64,000 nt of DNA from Methylobacterium longum (lineage in GTDB: Bacteria > Pseudomonadota > Alphaproteobacteria > Rhizobiales > Beijerinckiaceae): contig NZ_BPQS01000015.1 of NCBI RefSeq assembly GCF_022179385.1, positions 1 to 64,000 of the forward strand, in the 5' to 3' direction. This document shows, piece by piece, positions 27,388 through 37,152 of the stretch. The position numbers and the translations under genes were made by a program. The notes below the pieces were generated by a model. The model saw only the letters and a program-made list of their open reading frames with translations, did not search any database and was not told the origin of the DNA. Position 1 is the stretch's first letter, and the number at the start of each line of letters is the position of its first letter.

Positions 27388-27891
27388 TCAGTACGGCGCC
27401 GTCAGCTTGAGCCAGAGCAGGGCCGCGAGGCTCACGACGGCGATCGGCATCTGCAGGGGGCGCAGGCGCGCATGGGCGAGCGGCACCTCGCCGGCCCGCG
27501 CGGCGATCGGGTCGAGGATGCCGATGAGGGCGTAGCCGAGGATCAGCATGGCGAGCGCCGGCACCGCCTTACCCATCACCGCCGCGAACAGGCTGGCGAG
27601 CCCGAGGACGTACAGGATCAGCATGGTCACGATCTGCGAGACCTGCGGGCCGCCCTCGGTCCGGAAGCTAACGCCCCGGTGCACGCCCGCCAGGAACAGC
27701 AGGATCGAGGCGGCGTACAGCAGGGTGAACAGCGCCACCAAGTAGTCGAGGGGCTGCCCGTTCAGCCACCACGCCCCCGCGGCGCCGACCGCGATCGGCA
27801 CCATGGGCCCGAAGCCGAAGACGACGTCGAGCCAGGGGATCCGGCGCGGCTCGTGCGCGGTGAGGGTGCGTCCGGTGGCGTCGTCGCGCAT
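27388..27891 (-). CDS. DUF3429 membrane protein
   Basis: 167 residues with five hydrophobic helices: [74 protein letters not shown] and [16 protein letters not shown]. The motif [11 protein letters not shown] after helix two fits DUF3429. The function is unknown. ATG 27891 (MRDDATGRT) was preferred over upstream in-frame starts without support. It is divergent from rho. Confidence 0.78.
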   Translation of the reverse strand: MRDDATGRTLTAHEPRRIPWLDVVFGFGPMVPIAVGAAGAWWLNGQPLDYLVALFTLLYAASILLFLAGVHRGVSFRTEGGPQVSQIVTMLILYVLGLASLFAAVMGKAVPALAMLILGYALIGILDPIAARAGEVPLAHARLRPLQMPIAVVSLAALLWLKLTAPY

Positions 27892-28314
27892 GGCGTTCAA
27901 GCAGGCTCTCGTGGGATGTTCGGGCGGATTTCTGTTGCGCTGCGGCGCCGGCACGGTGAACGGCCCCGCGCCGGCACGGTTCCGAACCGGGGCCGGCGGC
28001 GCCGCGGGCGTCGCCCCGGCCGACCCGCCGGGAAGTCCCGGGCCCGCCGATCCTGACGCCTTGAACTTGCCGAACGCTTGCGCCGCCGCAAGCCCCCTTG
28101 AGTACGGTGAGGAAACGCGTTATTTCTGTCCCGCCCTCATCACAAGGTCTGCGCCACAGCGCGCCCGTGAGCCACGAGGGTCCTGCCAAAACGGTTTCGC
28201 CAACCTGATCCTCGGGCCCCTCGCCGCAGCGCGGCCCGTCCCTCGGCGCCCGTCCCCCGGGCGCATGGCACAGAACCGGCCCTCCCACCTTCTCCGTCGG
28301 TTGCAAGACACTCC
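27892..28314. other. Rho leader/promoter region with hairpin
   Basis: A 423-base gap before rho. A perfect seven-base hairpin (GCTTGCG 28076-28082, CGCAAGC 28087-28093) lies 220 bases upstream, and a GCCGC-AGC-GCGGC hairpin at 28223-28235. Rho genes are autoregulated through their leaders, so these are candidate control elements. No promoter consensus was convincing. No gene is seen. Confidence 0.4.
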
Positions 28315-29658
28315 ATGACGCAAAACCCCGACGCCCTCGCCGACGACATCGAGACCGCGGAGCCGGCTGAAATGCCCGCCGCCCTCGTGGGCGTCCGCGA
28401 GGTCAAGCTCCAGGACCTCAAGTCCAAGACGCCCACCGACCTCACGGCCTTCGCCGAGGAGGTCGAGGTCGAGAACGCCTCGACCATGCGCAAGCAGGAG
28501 CTGATGTTCGCCATCCTGAAGCAGCTCGCTGCCAAGGAGGTCGAGATCATCGGTTCGGGCACCGTCGAGGTGCTGCAGGACGGCTTCGGCTTCCTGCGCT
28601 CCTCCGACTCGAACTACCTGCCCGGTCCGGACGACATCTACATCTCGCCGACTCAGATCCGCCGCTTCGGCCTGCGCACCGGCGACACGGTCGAGGGTCC
28701 GATCCGCGGCCCCAAGGACGGCGAGCGCTACTTCGCGCTTCTGAAGGTCAACACGATCAACTTCGAGAATCCGGAGAAGATCAAGCACAAGGTCCATTTC
28801 GACAACCTGACGCCGCTCTTCCCCACGAAGCGGTTCAAGCTCGAGCTCGAGAATCCGACCAAGAAGGATTTCTCGCCCCGGATCATCGACATCGTCTCGC
28901 CGATCGGCAAGGGCCAGCGCGCCCTGATCGTGGCGCCGCCGCGCACGGGCAAGACCGTGCTGATGCAGAACATCGCCCAGTCGATCACCCTGAACCATCC
29001 CGAGTGCTACCTGATCGTGCTGCTCATCGACGAGCGGCCCGAGGAGGTCACCGACATGCAGCGCTCGGTGAAGGGCGAGGTCATCGCCTCGACCTTCGAC
29101 GAGCCGGCCACCCGCCACGTGCAGGTCGCCGAGATGGTCATCGAGAAGGCCAAGCGCCTCGTGGAGCACGGGCGCGACGTCGTCATCCTGCTCGACTCGA
29201 TCACACGGCTGGGCCGCGCCTACAACACCGTGGTGCCGTCCTCCGGCAAGGTGCTCACCGGCGGCGTCGACGCCAACGCCCTGCAGCGGCCCAAGCGCTT
29301 CTTCGGCGCCGCCCGCAACATCGAGGAGGGCGGCTCGCTCTCGATCATCGCCACCGCGCTCATCGACACCGGCTCGCGCATGGACGAGGTGATCTTCGAG
29401 GAGTTCAAGGGCACCGGCAACTCCGAGATCATCCTGGACCGCAAGGTCTCCGACAAGCGCATCTTCCCAGCGATCGACATCACCCGCTCGGGCACCCGCA
29501 AGGAGGAGCTGCTGGTCCCGCCGGACGCCCTCAAGAAGACCTACGTGCTGCGCCGCATCCTCAACCCGATGGGCGTCACCGACGCGATCGAGTTCCTCCT
29601 CGACAAGCTGCGCCAGACCAAGAGCAACGGCGACTTCTTCGACTCGATGAACACCTGA
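28315..29658 (+). CDS. rho: Transcription termination factor Rho
   Basis: 447 residues; a hexameric RNA-dependent ATPase that ends transcripts. The N-terminal helical and OB-fold RNA site reads [23 protein letters not shown], the Walker [11 protein letters not shown] and Walker [14 protein letters not shown] are clear, followed by the Q/R-loops ([16 protein letters not shown]). The last helix ends FFDSMNT. Rho in this location, near ori-proximal genes, is typical of the order. maf follows after 323 bases, not tightly linked. Confidence 0.97.
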   Translation: MTQNPDALADDIETAEPAEMPAALVGVREVKLQDLKSKTPTDLTAFAEEVEVENASTMRKQELMFAILKQLAAKEVEIIGSGTVEVLQDGFGFLRSSDSNYLPGPDDIYISPTQIRRFGLRTGDTVEGPIRGPKDGERYFALLKVNTINFENPEKIKHKVHFDNLTPLFPTKRFKLELENPTKKDFSPRIIDIVSPIGKGQRALIVAPPRTGKTVLMQNIAQSITLNHPECYLIVLLIDERPEEVTDMQRSVKGEVIASTFDEPATRHVQVAEMVIEKAKRLVEHGRDVVILLDSITRLGRAYNTVVPSSGKVLTGGVDANALQRPKRFFGAARNIEEGGSLSIIATALIDTGSRMDEVIFEEFKGTGNSEIILDRKVSDKRIFPAIDITRSGTRKEELLVPPDALKKTYVLRRILNPMGVTDAIEFLLDKLRQTKSNGDFFDSMNT

Positions 29659-29981
29659 GGCGACGCCACGGGTATCCCGGCCGCCCGCCGCATCCGGGGT
29701 CCGCACGTCGGCGGACCTCGCGGGAGAGCTCCGGGGATCGCCGGGCCGGCCGGTGCCTCTGCCCGTGTCCCGCCGCGGCACAGTTGCGCCCCGCCGCCCG
29801 GCGCGGCCGTTGACCGTCCTCTAACCGGTCCCTGCCAGGATCATCACCGGGCGCCAGGTTGCGTATCGGCCCCGCGACAGCCCCGCCGGCCGGTCGAACC
29901 CGGCGGTGGGGCTCGTCGCAGCCCCCGCGTCCGGGGCGGCCGCCGACTTGCGCCCGACGCCGGATCCGTGACACTGGCGCG
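29659..29981. other. Gap between rho and maf
   Basis: 323 bases with no open frame that looks coding and no recognised terminator. GC is high throughout. No repeat, tRNA or motif was seen apart from minor GC-rich half-palindromes. Confidence 0.5.
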
Positions 29982-30593
29982 ATGCCCCGCTCGCCCTGGA
30001 TCGGCCCGGACCCGCTCCTCCTCGCCTCCACCAGCCCGACCCGGCGCCTTCTTCTGGAGAGCGCCGCCCTGCCGGTCGAGACCGCCGCCCCCGACGTGGA
30101 CGAGCGCGCCCTGGAGGCGCAGTGCGCCGGCCTGTCCCCGGCCGACCTCGCCCTGACCCTGGCCCGCGCCAAGGCCCGCGCGGTGGCGGCCCGGTTCCCC
30201 GGGCGGCTGGTGGTCGGCGCCGACCAAGTGCTCGCTCTCGACGGCACCGTGTTCCACAAGCCGGAAGACGCCGCCTCGGCCCGGGCGCAGCTCGCCCGGC
30301 TCGCCGGCCGGACCCACACCCTGCACGCCGCCGTGGCGCTGGCCGGTCCGGTCACGGACGCCTTCGTGGAGACCGCGCGGCTGACCCTGCGCCCCCTCGA
30401 TGACCGGGCCATCGCGGCCTATGTGGACTGCGCCGGCGCGGACCGGGTGCGGTCGAGCGTCGGCGGCTATCAGCTCGAAGGGCCGGGGATCCACCTGTTC
30501 GAATCGGTCGCGGGCGACCACAGCACCGTCCTGGGCCTGCCGCTGCTGCCGCTCCTCGCGCGGCTCCGCGCCGCCGGGCGTCTGGATTTCTGA
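29982..30593 (+). CDS. maf: Maf-type nucleoside triphosphate pyrophosphatase
   Basis: 203 residues; hydrolyses non-canonical nucleoside triphosphates (house-cleaning). The signature LLLASTSPTRRLLLE sits near residues 12-27 and the core LVVGADQVLALDGTVFHKP and AGRTHTLHAAVALA. The tail SSVGGYQLEGPGIHLFESVAGDHSTVLGLP is typical. It starts the maf...aroE-coaE-...dnaQ block that follows the PPDK regulator in many alphaproteobacteria. ATG 29982 was preferred. Confidence 0.9.
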   Translation: MPRSPWIGPDPLLLASTSPTRRLLLESAALPVETAAPDVDERALEAQCAGLSPADLALTLARAKARAVAARFPGRLVVGADQVLALDGTVFHKPEDAASARAQLARLAGRTHTLHAAVALAGPVTDAFVETARLTLRPLDDRAIAAYVDCAGADRVRSSVGGYQLEGPGIHLFESVAGDHSTVLGLPLLPLLARLRAAGRLDF

Positions 30594-30605
30594 GGGAGCA
30601 CCGCC

Positions 30606-31625
30606 TTGGCGGGACACGACCACGCGCATGGCGGCCCTGCTCGGGGCAGCCCCGGGCCCGGGAGCCATTCCCACGGGGGACACGGCGGGCATGGGGGGCA
30701 CGGGGGACACGCCCACGGCGGCCACGCGCACGCGCCGAAGGATTTCGGCGCGGCCTTCGCCATCGGCATCGGGCTGAACACCGCCTTCGTGGTGGTGGAG
30801 GCCGTCTACGGCTATCTCAGCAATTCCATGTCGCTCGTGGCCGATGCCGGCCATAACCTCTCGGACGTACTGGGCCTCGCCGCCGCCTGGATCGCCGCGA
30901 TCCTGGTCCGGCGGCGCGCCACCGCGCGCTTCACCTACGGCTACCGGGGCTCCTCGATCCTGGCCGCCCTGTTCAACGCGGTGTTCCTGCTGATCGCCAT
31001 GGGTGCGGTGATCTGGGAGGCCCTGGTCCGGCTGGTCCATCCCGAGCCCGTGGCGGGCACGACCGTGATGGTGGTGGCCGCCATCGGGATCCTGGTCAAC
31101 GGCCTGACCGCGTGGCTCTTCGCCAGCGGCGCCAAGGGCGACATCAACGTCCGCGGCGCCTTCCTGCACATGATGGCCGACGCCGCGGTCTCGGCCGGGG
31201 TCGTGGTGGCGGGCCTCGTGATCCAGCTGACCGGCCTCGCCTGGCTCGACCCCGCGGTCAGCCTCGTCATCGCCGCCCTCGTCGTCTGGGCGACCTGGGG
31301 ACTCCTGCGCGACAGCGTGGCGATGTCCCTCGATGCGGTGCCGCCGGAGATCTCCCCGGAGGCGGTCACCGGCTTCCTGCGCGACCGGCCCGGCGTCGCC
31401 GACCTCCACGACCTGCATATCTGGCCGATGAGCACCACCAGCATCGCCCTCACCGTCCACCTCGTGATGGAAGAGGGCCATCAGGCGCACCGGACGCCCG
31501 GCAACGGCTTCCTGAACGAGACGGCGGACGGCCTGCGCGCGCGCTTCGGCATCGGCCACGCCACGGTGCAGATCGAGGAGGCCGGCGGCCCGGCCTGCCG
31601 CCTCGCGACGGCGTGCGCGGCATGA
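30606..31625 (+). CDS. Cation diffusion facilitator (Zn/Co/Cd efflux)
   Basis: 339 residues; pumps divalent metal out of the cytoplasm using the proton gradient. A histidine-rich N-terminus ([20 protein letters not shown]) likely binds metal. Six membrane helices follow. Site residues are HNLSD in [13 protein letters not shown] and [13 protein letters not shown] in the partner helix. A C-terminal metallochaperone-like domain has [12 protein letters not shown]. The start appears to be TTG 30606, 12 bases after the maf stop, with GAGGGA upstream. It interrupts the usual maf-aroE order. Confidence 0.9.
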   Translation: MAGHDHAHGGPARGSPGPGSHSHGGHGGHGGHGGHAHGGHAHAPKDFGAAFAIGIGLNTAFVVVEAVYGYLSNSMSLVADAGHNLSDVLGLAAAWIAAILVRRRATARFTYGYRGSSILAALFNAVFLLIAMGAVIWEALVRLVHPEPVAGTTVMVVAAIGILVNGLTAWLFASGAKGDINVRGAFLHMMADAAVSAGVVVAGLVIQLTGLAWLDPAVSLVIAALVVWATWGLLRDSVAMSLDAVPPEISPEAVTGFLRDRPGVADLHDLHIWPMSTTSIALTVHLVMEEGHQAHRTPGNGFLNETADGLRARFGIGHATVQIEEAGGPACRLATACAA

Positions 31626-32467
31626 GCGCCGCCGCGCCGCCCCGCGCCTTCGTGGTCGGCCACCCGATCGCCCATTCGCGCTCGCCGCTGATCCACGGCC
31701 ACTGGCTCGCCGCGCACGGGATTCCCGGCTCCTACGAGCGCCTGGACGTGGCGCCCGAGGCGTTTCCGGACTTCGTCCGCGGCCTGCCGGCCTCCGGCTA
31801 CCGGGGCGGCAACGTCACCCTCCCCCACAAGGAAGCGGCCTTCGCGCTCGCCGACACCCTGACGGCGCGGGCCGAGAGGATCGGGGCCGTGAACACCCTG
31901 GTGGTCGAGCCGGACGGCCGGATCCGCGGCGACAACACCGACGCGCCGGGCTTCTGCGCCCATCTCGACCAGGCCCTGGGGGCGGACTGGCCGGCGCGGG
32001 GCACGGCCGTGGTCCTGGGGGCCGGCGGGGCGGCGCGCGCCATCGTGGCCGGCCTCGCCGAGCGCGGCGTGCCGCGCATCCTGGTGGCCAACCGCACCCC
32101 GGCCCGGGCCGAGGCGGTCGCGGCGCTCGCGCCGGGCATCGGCGCGGCGCTGGCCTGGGACGACCTGCCGTCGGCGCTGGAGGCGGCCGGGCTCCTCGTC
32201 AACACCACGTCGCTCGGCATGAAGGGCCAGCCGCCCCTCGACCTCGACCTCGCGCCCCTGCCGGCCCGGGCCGCGGTGGCCGACATCGTCTACGCGCCGC
32301 TGGAGACGGCCCTGCTGGCCGCCGCGCGGGAACGGGGCCTCGCCGCCGCGGACGGGCTGGGGATGCTGCTGCACCAGGCGGTGCCGGGCTTCGAGGCCTG
32401 GTTCGGGCTGCGCCCGACCGTGACCCCGGCCCTGCGCGACCGGATCGTGGCGGATCTCGCCCCATGA
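31622..32467 (+). CDS. aroE: Shikimate dehydrogenase (NADP+)
   Basis: 281 residues; reduces 3-dehydroshikimate in the shikimate pathway. The substrate site [19 protein letters not shown] is near the start, [12 protein letters not shown] has the catalytic Lys, and [11 protein letters not shown] follows. The NADP loop is [13 protein letters not shown] and the variable NRTPARAEA fits NADP. ATGA at 31622 overlaps the previous stop and ATGA at 32464 overlaps coaE, so the three genes are coupled. Confidence 0.93.
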   Translation: MSAAAPPRAFVVGHPIAHSRSPLIHGHWLAAHGIPGSYERLDVAPEAFPDFVRGLPASGYRGGNVTLPHKEAAFALADTLTARAERIGAVNTLVVEPDGRIRGDNTDAPGFCAHLDQALGADWPARGTAVVLGAGGAARAIVAGLAERGVPRILVANRTPARAEAVAALAPGIGAALAWDDLPSALEAAGLLVNTTSLGMKGQPPLDLDLAPLPARAAVADIVYAPLETALLAAARERGLAAADGLGMLLHQAVPGFEAWFGLRPTVTPALRDRIVADLAP

Positions 32468-33102
32468 GGCCGAAGGCCGGTTCCGGACCCGTCGTGCTCG
32501 GGCTCACCGGCTCGATCGGCATGGGCAAGTCGGCCACCGCGGCGATGTTCGCGCGGCTCGGCGTCCCGGTCCACGATGCGGATGCGGCCGTGCACGCCCT
32601 CTACGGGCCGGGCGGTGCGGCCGCGGCGGCGATCGGGGAGGCCTTCCCGGGCGTGCGCGACGCGGAGGGCGGCGTCGACCGGACGCGCCTGCGCGCCGCC
32701 GTGCTGGGCGCCCCCGACCGGATGGCGGTCCTCGAGAGACTCGTCCACCCGCTGGTCCGGGCGGCCAGCACGGCGTTCCTGGCCCGGCACGCGGACGCGC
32801 CCCTGGTCGTCCTCGACATCCCGCTCCTCTACGAGACCGGCGGCGAGGGCCGCTGCGACGCGGTCGCGGTGGTGAGCGCGCCGCCGGACGTCCAGCGCGC
32901 CCGGGTGCTCGCCCGCCCCGGCATGGACGAGGCGGCCTTCGCGGCGATCCTCGCCAAGCAGATGCCCGATGCCGAGAAGCGCGCCCGGGCGGATTTCGTG
33001 ATCGACACGAGCCGGGGTTTTCCCGCTGCCGAGGCCGCGGTGGCGGGGATCGTCGCCCGGCTGACGGAGGGGGGTGCGCCGACGCACCGGGCGGACGGAT
33101 GA
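32464..33102 (+). CDS. coaE: Dephospho-CoA kinase
   Basis: 212 residues; the last step of coenzyme A synthesis. The P-loop is [11 protein letters not shown] near residues 13-23, followed by [23 protein letters not shown] and [14 protein letters not shown] (LID and CoA site), then ARPGMDEA and [12 protein letters not shown] at the end are standard. ATG overlaps the aroE stop. dnaQ usually follows directly; here a small secreted gene sits between. Confidence 0.93.
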   Translation: MRPKAGSGPVVLGLTGSIGMGKSATAAMFARLGVPVHDADAAVHALYGPGGAAAAAIGEAFPGVRDAEGGVDRTRLRAAVLGAPDRMAVLERLVHPLVRAASTAFLARHADAPLVVLDIPLLYETGGEGRCDAVAVVSAPPDVQRARVLARPGMDEAAFAAILAKQMPDAEKRARADFVIDTSRGFPAAEAAVAGIVARLTEGGAPTHRADG

Positions 33103-33171
33103 CACGGCCGCACGGCCGCATATCTGCGGGTGCCGGTCGCGCGGGCGCGAACCGGCCACGGGGTGGACGCG

Positions 33172-33381
33172 ATGGGACGGCGGTTCGGAATGGTCGATCG
33201 GACCGGGCGCGCCGGAATCCTGGCGGTGACGGCCCTGCTCGGAACGACACCGGCGCAGGCCCCGTACGCCGCGTCCTGTCCGCCGCCCCTGAAGCTGGCC
33301 GCCGGCGCCTGCCTGGCCGCCTGCCCGGCCGGCTACGCGGATCAGGGCCGCGTCTGCCTCTACCGCAACAGCTCGCGCTGA
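33172..33381 (+). CDS. Small secreted Cys-rich protein
   Basis: About 69 residues. The start MGRRFGMVDRTGRAGILAVT ALLGTTPAQA looks like a signal peptide, followed by a mature segment with four cysteines (SCPPPLKLAAGACLAAC, RVCLYRN). No family is recognised. An upstream GTG 33130 is possible. It interrupts the coaE-dnaQ order and is separate from them. Confidence 0.6.
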   Translation: MGRRFGMVDRTGRAGILAVTALLGTTPAQAPYAASCPPPLKLAAGACLAACPAGYADQGRVCLYRNSSR

Positions 33382-33452
33382 GGGGCACGGGAGCTTAACC
33401 ACGCCGGCCTATCCGGGTAGGATCCGCCCCCCATCTGCGAGCCGCGAGACCC

Positions 33453-34175
33453 ATGCTGCGCGAGATCGTCCTCGACACCGAGACCACCGGCACCGAGGCG
33501 AAGGGGGGCGACCGGCTGATCGAGATCGGCGCGGTGGAGCTCCTCAACCACATCCCGACGGGCCGGACCTTCCACCGCTACTGCAACCCTCAGCGCGCCG
33601 TCTCCGAGGGCGCGTTCAACGTCCACGGCCTGTCCGACGCGTTCCTGTCCGACAAGCCGCCCTTCGCCGACATCGTGGGCGAACTCCTGGCCTTCCTCGC
33701 CGACGGGCGCCTCGTCATCCACAACGCGCCCTTCGACGTCGGCTTCCTCAACATGGAATACGCGCGGCTCGGGGCGAACGCCCCCCCGCCAATCCGGCTG
33801 GAGGACGTGGTCGACACGCTGCCCATGGCCCGGCGCAAGCACCCGGGGGCGGCCAACAATCTCGACGCCCTCTGCAACCGCTACGGCATCGACAACACCC
33901 GGCGCACCAAGCACGGGGCGCTCCTCGACGCGCAGATCCTGGCGGAGGTCTATGTCGAGTTGCTCGGCGGCAAGCAGACCAGCCTCGGCCTCACGGCGGC
34001 GGCGACCGCGGCCCCGGCGGCGGGGTCGTCCGGCCGCGAGGCGGCCCCGGCGATGTCCCGACCCTACCGGAGCCGCCTGACCGAGGCGGAGCGCGCCCGC
34101 CACGACGGCTTCCGGGCGAGCCTCGGTCCCGCCGCGATCTGGTCCGAGTATATCGGCGCGGACGATCCCGCCTGA
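33453..34175 (+). CDS. dnaQ: DNA polymerase III epsilon subunit
   Basis: 240 residues; the 3'-5' proofreading exonuclease. DEDDh motifs: REIVLDTETTGTEAKGGDRL (Asp8, Glu10), then VIHNAPFDVGFLN and HGALLDAQILAEVY (His, Asp). The C-terminus is a short Pro/Ala-rich extension with RSRLTEAERARHDG, which may bind alpha. ATG 33453 is supported. It ends the ppsR...dnaQ block. A TGCA motif lies downstream, not in its own promoter. Confidence 0.94.
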   Translation: MLREIVLDTETTGTEAKGGDRLIEIGAVELLNHIPTGRTFHRYCNPQRAVSEGAFNVHGLSDAFLSDKPPFADIVGELLAFLADGRLVIHNAPFDVGFLNMEYARLGANAPPPIRLEDVVDTLPMARRKHPGAANNLDALCNRYGIDNTRRTKHGALLDAQILAEVYVELLGGKQTSLGLTAAATAAPAAGSSGREAAPAMSRPYRSRLTEAERARHDGFRASLGPAAIWSEYIGADDPA

Positions 34176-34221
34176 CCGGTCCGCGCCCGAGGGCGTTGCC
34201 GCATCGCACATCGGCGTTTAT

Positions 34222-34233
34222 TGCAATGCACAA
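34222..34233 (+). promoter_or_regulatory. TGCA-type motif upstream of the esterase
   Basis: TGCAATGCACAA, then TAGG, lies 110 bases before the ATG at 34343. It resembles the 6440 site closely. The flank is AT-rich compared with genes around. A PHB regulator such as PhaR is the guess because the next gene is a PHB-depolymerase-family esterase. Confidence 0.4.
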
Positions 34234-34342
34234 TAGGTTGTCGGCGCTCCCACCCGCCGGGTGGTGACGCCGAGGCACGCGGCGGCACCGGCGAGCCGGT
34301 CCCGCCCGCGGCAGGAATGCTGAGGCAACGAGGCGCGCACGC

Positions 34343-35587
34343 ATGGCCGAGAATTTCGGGACTCGCGACAGGGACAACGAGGCCCAGGACGGCATATCCC
34401 GCGGCGGGTCGCCCCTCGCCGACATGATCGAGGCCACCCGCCTCACCGGCCTCGGCCGCCTGGAGGAGGCGACCGCCCTGATCCAGCGCAGCCTCGGCGG
34501 CCACAGGGCGGCCCCGCCGGCGGCTCCCGCCCGCAGCGACGAGACCCGGGCCGATACAGGGGCCGAAACACGGGCCGAGACCTCCCGCGGCGCGGCTGAG
34601 TCGGGGACGCGGGTGCGCGAGGTGGTCGGCCACGTGGTGCGCGGCCTCGCGCCGGTGCTGAAGGGCCTCGGCAGCCCCCGGCGCCCGTCCGCGCCCCCCG
34701 GTGAGCGGAAGCGCCCCGCCGGCAGCCAGTTCGTGGCTCTGAGCCACGCCGAGACCGCCGGCACCCGCGAGTACAAGCTGTTCATCCCGAGCCATCCGGA
34801 GGCGCGGGCGCCGCTGATCGTCATGCTGCACGGCTGCACGCAGAACCCGGACGATTTCGCCGCCGGCACCGGCATGAACGAACTGGCCGAGCGCGCGGGC
34901 GTGTATGTCGCCTATCCGGCGCAGAGCCGTCAGGCCCACGCCCAGCGCTGCTGGAACTGGTACGAGCCCCGCGACCAGGCCCGGGGATCGGGCGAGGCGG
35001 CGATTATCGCGGGCCTCACCCACGCGATCGTGGCGGAGCACCCGATCGACCCAGCACGGGTCTACATCGCCGGCCTGTCGGCCGGCGGCGCGGCCGCCCT
35101 CAACATCGCCCGGGCCTATCCCGACCTCTACGCCGCCGTGGGCGTCCATTCGGGCCTCGCCGCCGGCTGCGCCCGCGACCTGGGCTCGGCGCTGATGGCC
35201 ATGCAGGTCGGCGCGCCGGGCCTCGGCGCCGCGACCGCCTTCGGGGCGCCGGCCGCGGCGATCCGGGTGCCCACCATCATCGTCCACGGCGAGGATGACG
35301 GTACGGTGAGCGTGCGCAACGCCGACCAGGTGCTGGCGCAGGCCAACGTCGCGGACCTGACCGCGCGGTCCGAGACCATCGAGGGCCGCGGCCACCCCTT
35401 CACCCGCACCCGCTACCGGGATGCCTCCGGGCGCGTCGTCGTCGAGGATTGGCGGGTGCGCGGCGCCGGCCATGCCTGGTCGGGCGGCCACCCCGAGGGC
35501 AGCTATACGGACCGCGAGGGGCCCGACGCCTCCCGCGCCATGCTCGACTTCTTCGCCGAGCACCGGCTGGGCCCGCAGCGCCGATAA
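34343..35587 (+). CDS. PHB depolymerase family esterase
   Basis: 414 residues. The alpha/beta-hydrolase core begins EYKLFIPSHPEARAPLIVML, oxyanion motif MLHGCTQN, nucleophile VYIAGLSAGGAAALN (GxSxG Ser), and TIIVHGEDDGTVS plus GAGHAWSGGH for Asp and His. The first ~130 residues are charged low-complexity with a GLGRLEEATALIQRSLGG helix. No signal peptide is apparent, so an intracellular role is more likely than secreted. It may mobilise PHB, but another ester is possible. Confidence 0.85.
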   Translation: MAENFGTRDRDNEAQDGISRGGSPLADMIEATRLTGLGRLEEATALIQRSLGGHRAAPPAAPARSDETRADTGAETRAETSRGAAESGTRVREVVGHVVRGLAPVLKGLGSPRRPSAPPGERKRPAGSQFVALSHAETAGTREYKLFIPSHPEARAPLIVMLHGCTQNPDDFAAGTGMNELAERAGVYVAYPAQSRQAHAQRCWNWYEPRDQARGSGEAAIIAGLTHAIVAEHPIDPARVYIAGLSAGGAAALNIARAYPDLYAAVGVHSGLAAGCARDLGSALMAMQVGAPGLGAATAFGAPAAAIRVPTIIVHGEDDGTVSVRNADQVLAQANVADLTARSETIEGRGHPFTRTRYRDASGRVVVEDWRVRGAGHAWSGGHPEGSYTDREGPDASRAMLDFFAEHRLGPQRR

Positions 35588-35726
35588 AGGGTTCCCCAGG
35601 GGCAAGCCCTCCGGCGGGCCGCCGGGGCGGGCTCGGGCTTCAGCGCGCCGTGCCCGCTTGCAGGGCGCCGCCCCGCACCCCCACAAGGTCCCGGACCTTC
35701 AGAAACCACGATTTCCACGGACCATC

Positions 35727-36605
35727 ATGACCGCGATCCCGACCCTCGACGGCCTCTCGAACGTCGCCGACCGGTACGACCTGATCCTCTGCGATGTCTG
35801 GGGCGTGCTGCACGATGGCCAGAAGGCGCACGAACCCGCCGGCGCGGCGCTGATCCGCTTCCGCGGCCTGTCGGGAGACCGGCCGCGCCGGGTGATCCTC
35901 GTCTCGAACGCCCCGCGGCCCGGCGACGGCGTGGGGCGCATCCTCGACCGGTTCGGCGTGCCGCGGGAGGCCTACGACGCGATCCTGACCTCGGGCGACC
36001 TCACCCGCGGCCTGATCGCCCAGCGCCCCGGCGCCCGGATCCGGCATCTCGGGCCGGAGCGCGACCTCGGCATCTTCCAGGACCTCGACCTCAGCCTCGT
36101 CCCCGAGGGGGAGGCCGACCTCGTGGTCTGCACCGGGCTGTTCGACGACCGCAGCGAGACCGAGGAGGATTACCGCGAGGAACTCACGCGCTGCGCCACC
36201 CGGGGGCTGCCGATGATCTGCGCCAACCCCGACCTCGTGGTCGAGAGCGGCGACCGGCTGATCCCCTGCGCGGGCCTCCTCGCGGCCGCCTACGCGGAGA
36301 TCGGCGGCACCGTCGTCTATGCCGGCAAACCGCACCGCCCGGTCTACGAGGCGGCCCTCGGCAAGGGGGCGGACCTGACCGGCGCCCCGGTGGACCCGAC
36401 CCGGGTCCTGGCGATCGGCGACGCGATCCGCACCGACATCGCGGGCGCCAGCGGCTTCGGCATCGCGAGCCTCCTGGTGGCGCGGGGCATCCACGCGGGG
36501 GAACTCGGCGTCACCGCCGCGCATCACCGGCTCGGCGACGTGGCGGAATGGCTCGGCCGGCAGGCGGTGCACCCGGACGCGGTGATCGAGCGGCTGGTCT
36601 GGTAG
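35727..36605 (+). CDS. HAD-family hydrolase (TIGR01459 type)
   Basis: 292 residues, HAD subfamily IIA. Motif I is LILCDVWGVLHDGQKAHE (Asp at the front; DVWG replaces DVDG), motif II region VILVSNAPRPG, then YAGKPHRPVYEA and VLAIGDAIRTDIAGASGFG (motif III/IV). This subclass is typical of alphaproteobacteria, substrate unknown. ATG 35727 (MTAIPTLDGLSNVAD) fits the family start. Confidence 0.88.
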   Translation: MTAIPTLDGLSNVADRYDLILCDVWGVLHDGQKAHEPAGAALIRFRGLSGDRPRRVILVSNAPRPGDGVGRILDRFGVPREAYDAILTSGDLTRGLIAQRPGARIRHLGPERDLGIFQDLDLSLVPEGEADLVVCTGLFDDRSETEEDYREELTRCATRGLPMICANPDLVVESGDRLIPCAGLLAAAYAEIGGTVVYAGKPHRPVYEAALGKGADLTGAPVDPTRVLAIGDAIRTDIAGASGFGIASLLVARGIHAGELGVTAAHHRLGDVAEWLGRQAVHPDAVIERLVW

Positions 36606-37152
36606 GCACCGGCGCCGCACGATCCGGTGAATGCACGCATCGGGTCGAACAGGTCTGGCCCTCGGAGCGGTCCGTCGGCCACGCGAGCCCCGATACGAGG
36701 GGCCGCCCGGTTCAAGGATCGGACGCCTGCATACGCCCCGTGACCCCACGGCGATGGCCGAGAGCCTGCGCTCGCCGCCCGGCGGATCGCCGTCGCCCAC
36801 AGGGACAGCCCGGGATGCGGGGCCCGCCAGCTCGGCTGGCGGGCCTGGAACATCCTTGCGGCGGAGGGCTCGCGGCGCGACGACCACGAGACGGGCTTCG
36901 ATCCGCGGGTCGACTGCGCGCTCATCCGGTACAGGGCCGACGTCGCGGCGCCGGTTCCGGCCCGGCGGGGATCCGGCATCGGGCCGCTGACGCAGCCGTT
37001 CCTTCGTAGGGCGCCCCTTCGTAGAGTGACCGTCGTAGGGTGACCTTCGGCCCGGCGGTCGGGATCGCCGGGCCGATCCACCGGCGCCGACACCGCCCGC
37101 GCCGGCGTAGCGCGGGCGCCAAGCCGCCGATCTCATCACCGGAAGCGGACCT
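36606..37152. other. Gap with possible degraded small gene
   Basis: No intact gene is supported. Around 36760-37000 one frame reads ARQLGWRAWNILAAEGS, DDHETGFDPRVDCALIRYRA, which looks protein-like but has no start codon. A frame shift soon after an ATG at 36762 (MAESL) would join it. It is likely a relic of a small hypothetical gene. At 37003-37050 there are repeated CTTCGTAG-like words. Confidence 0.35.
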
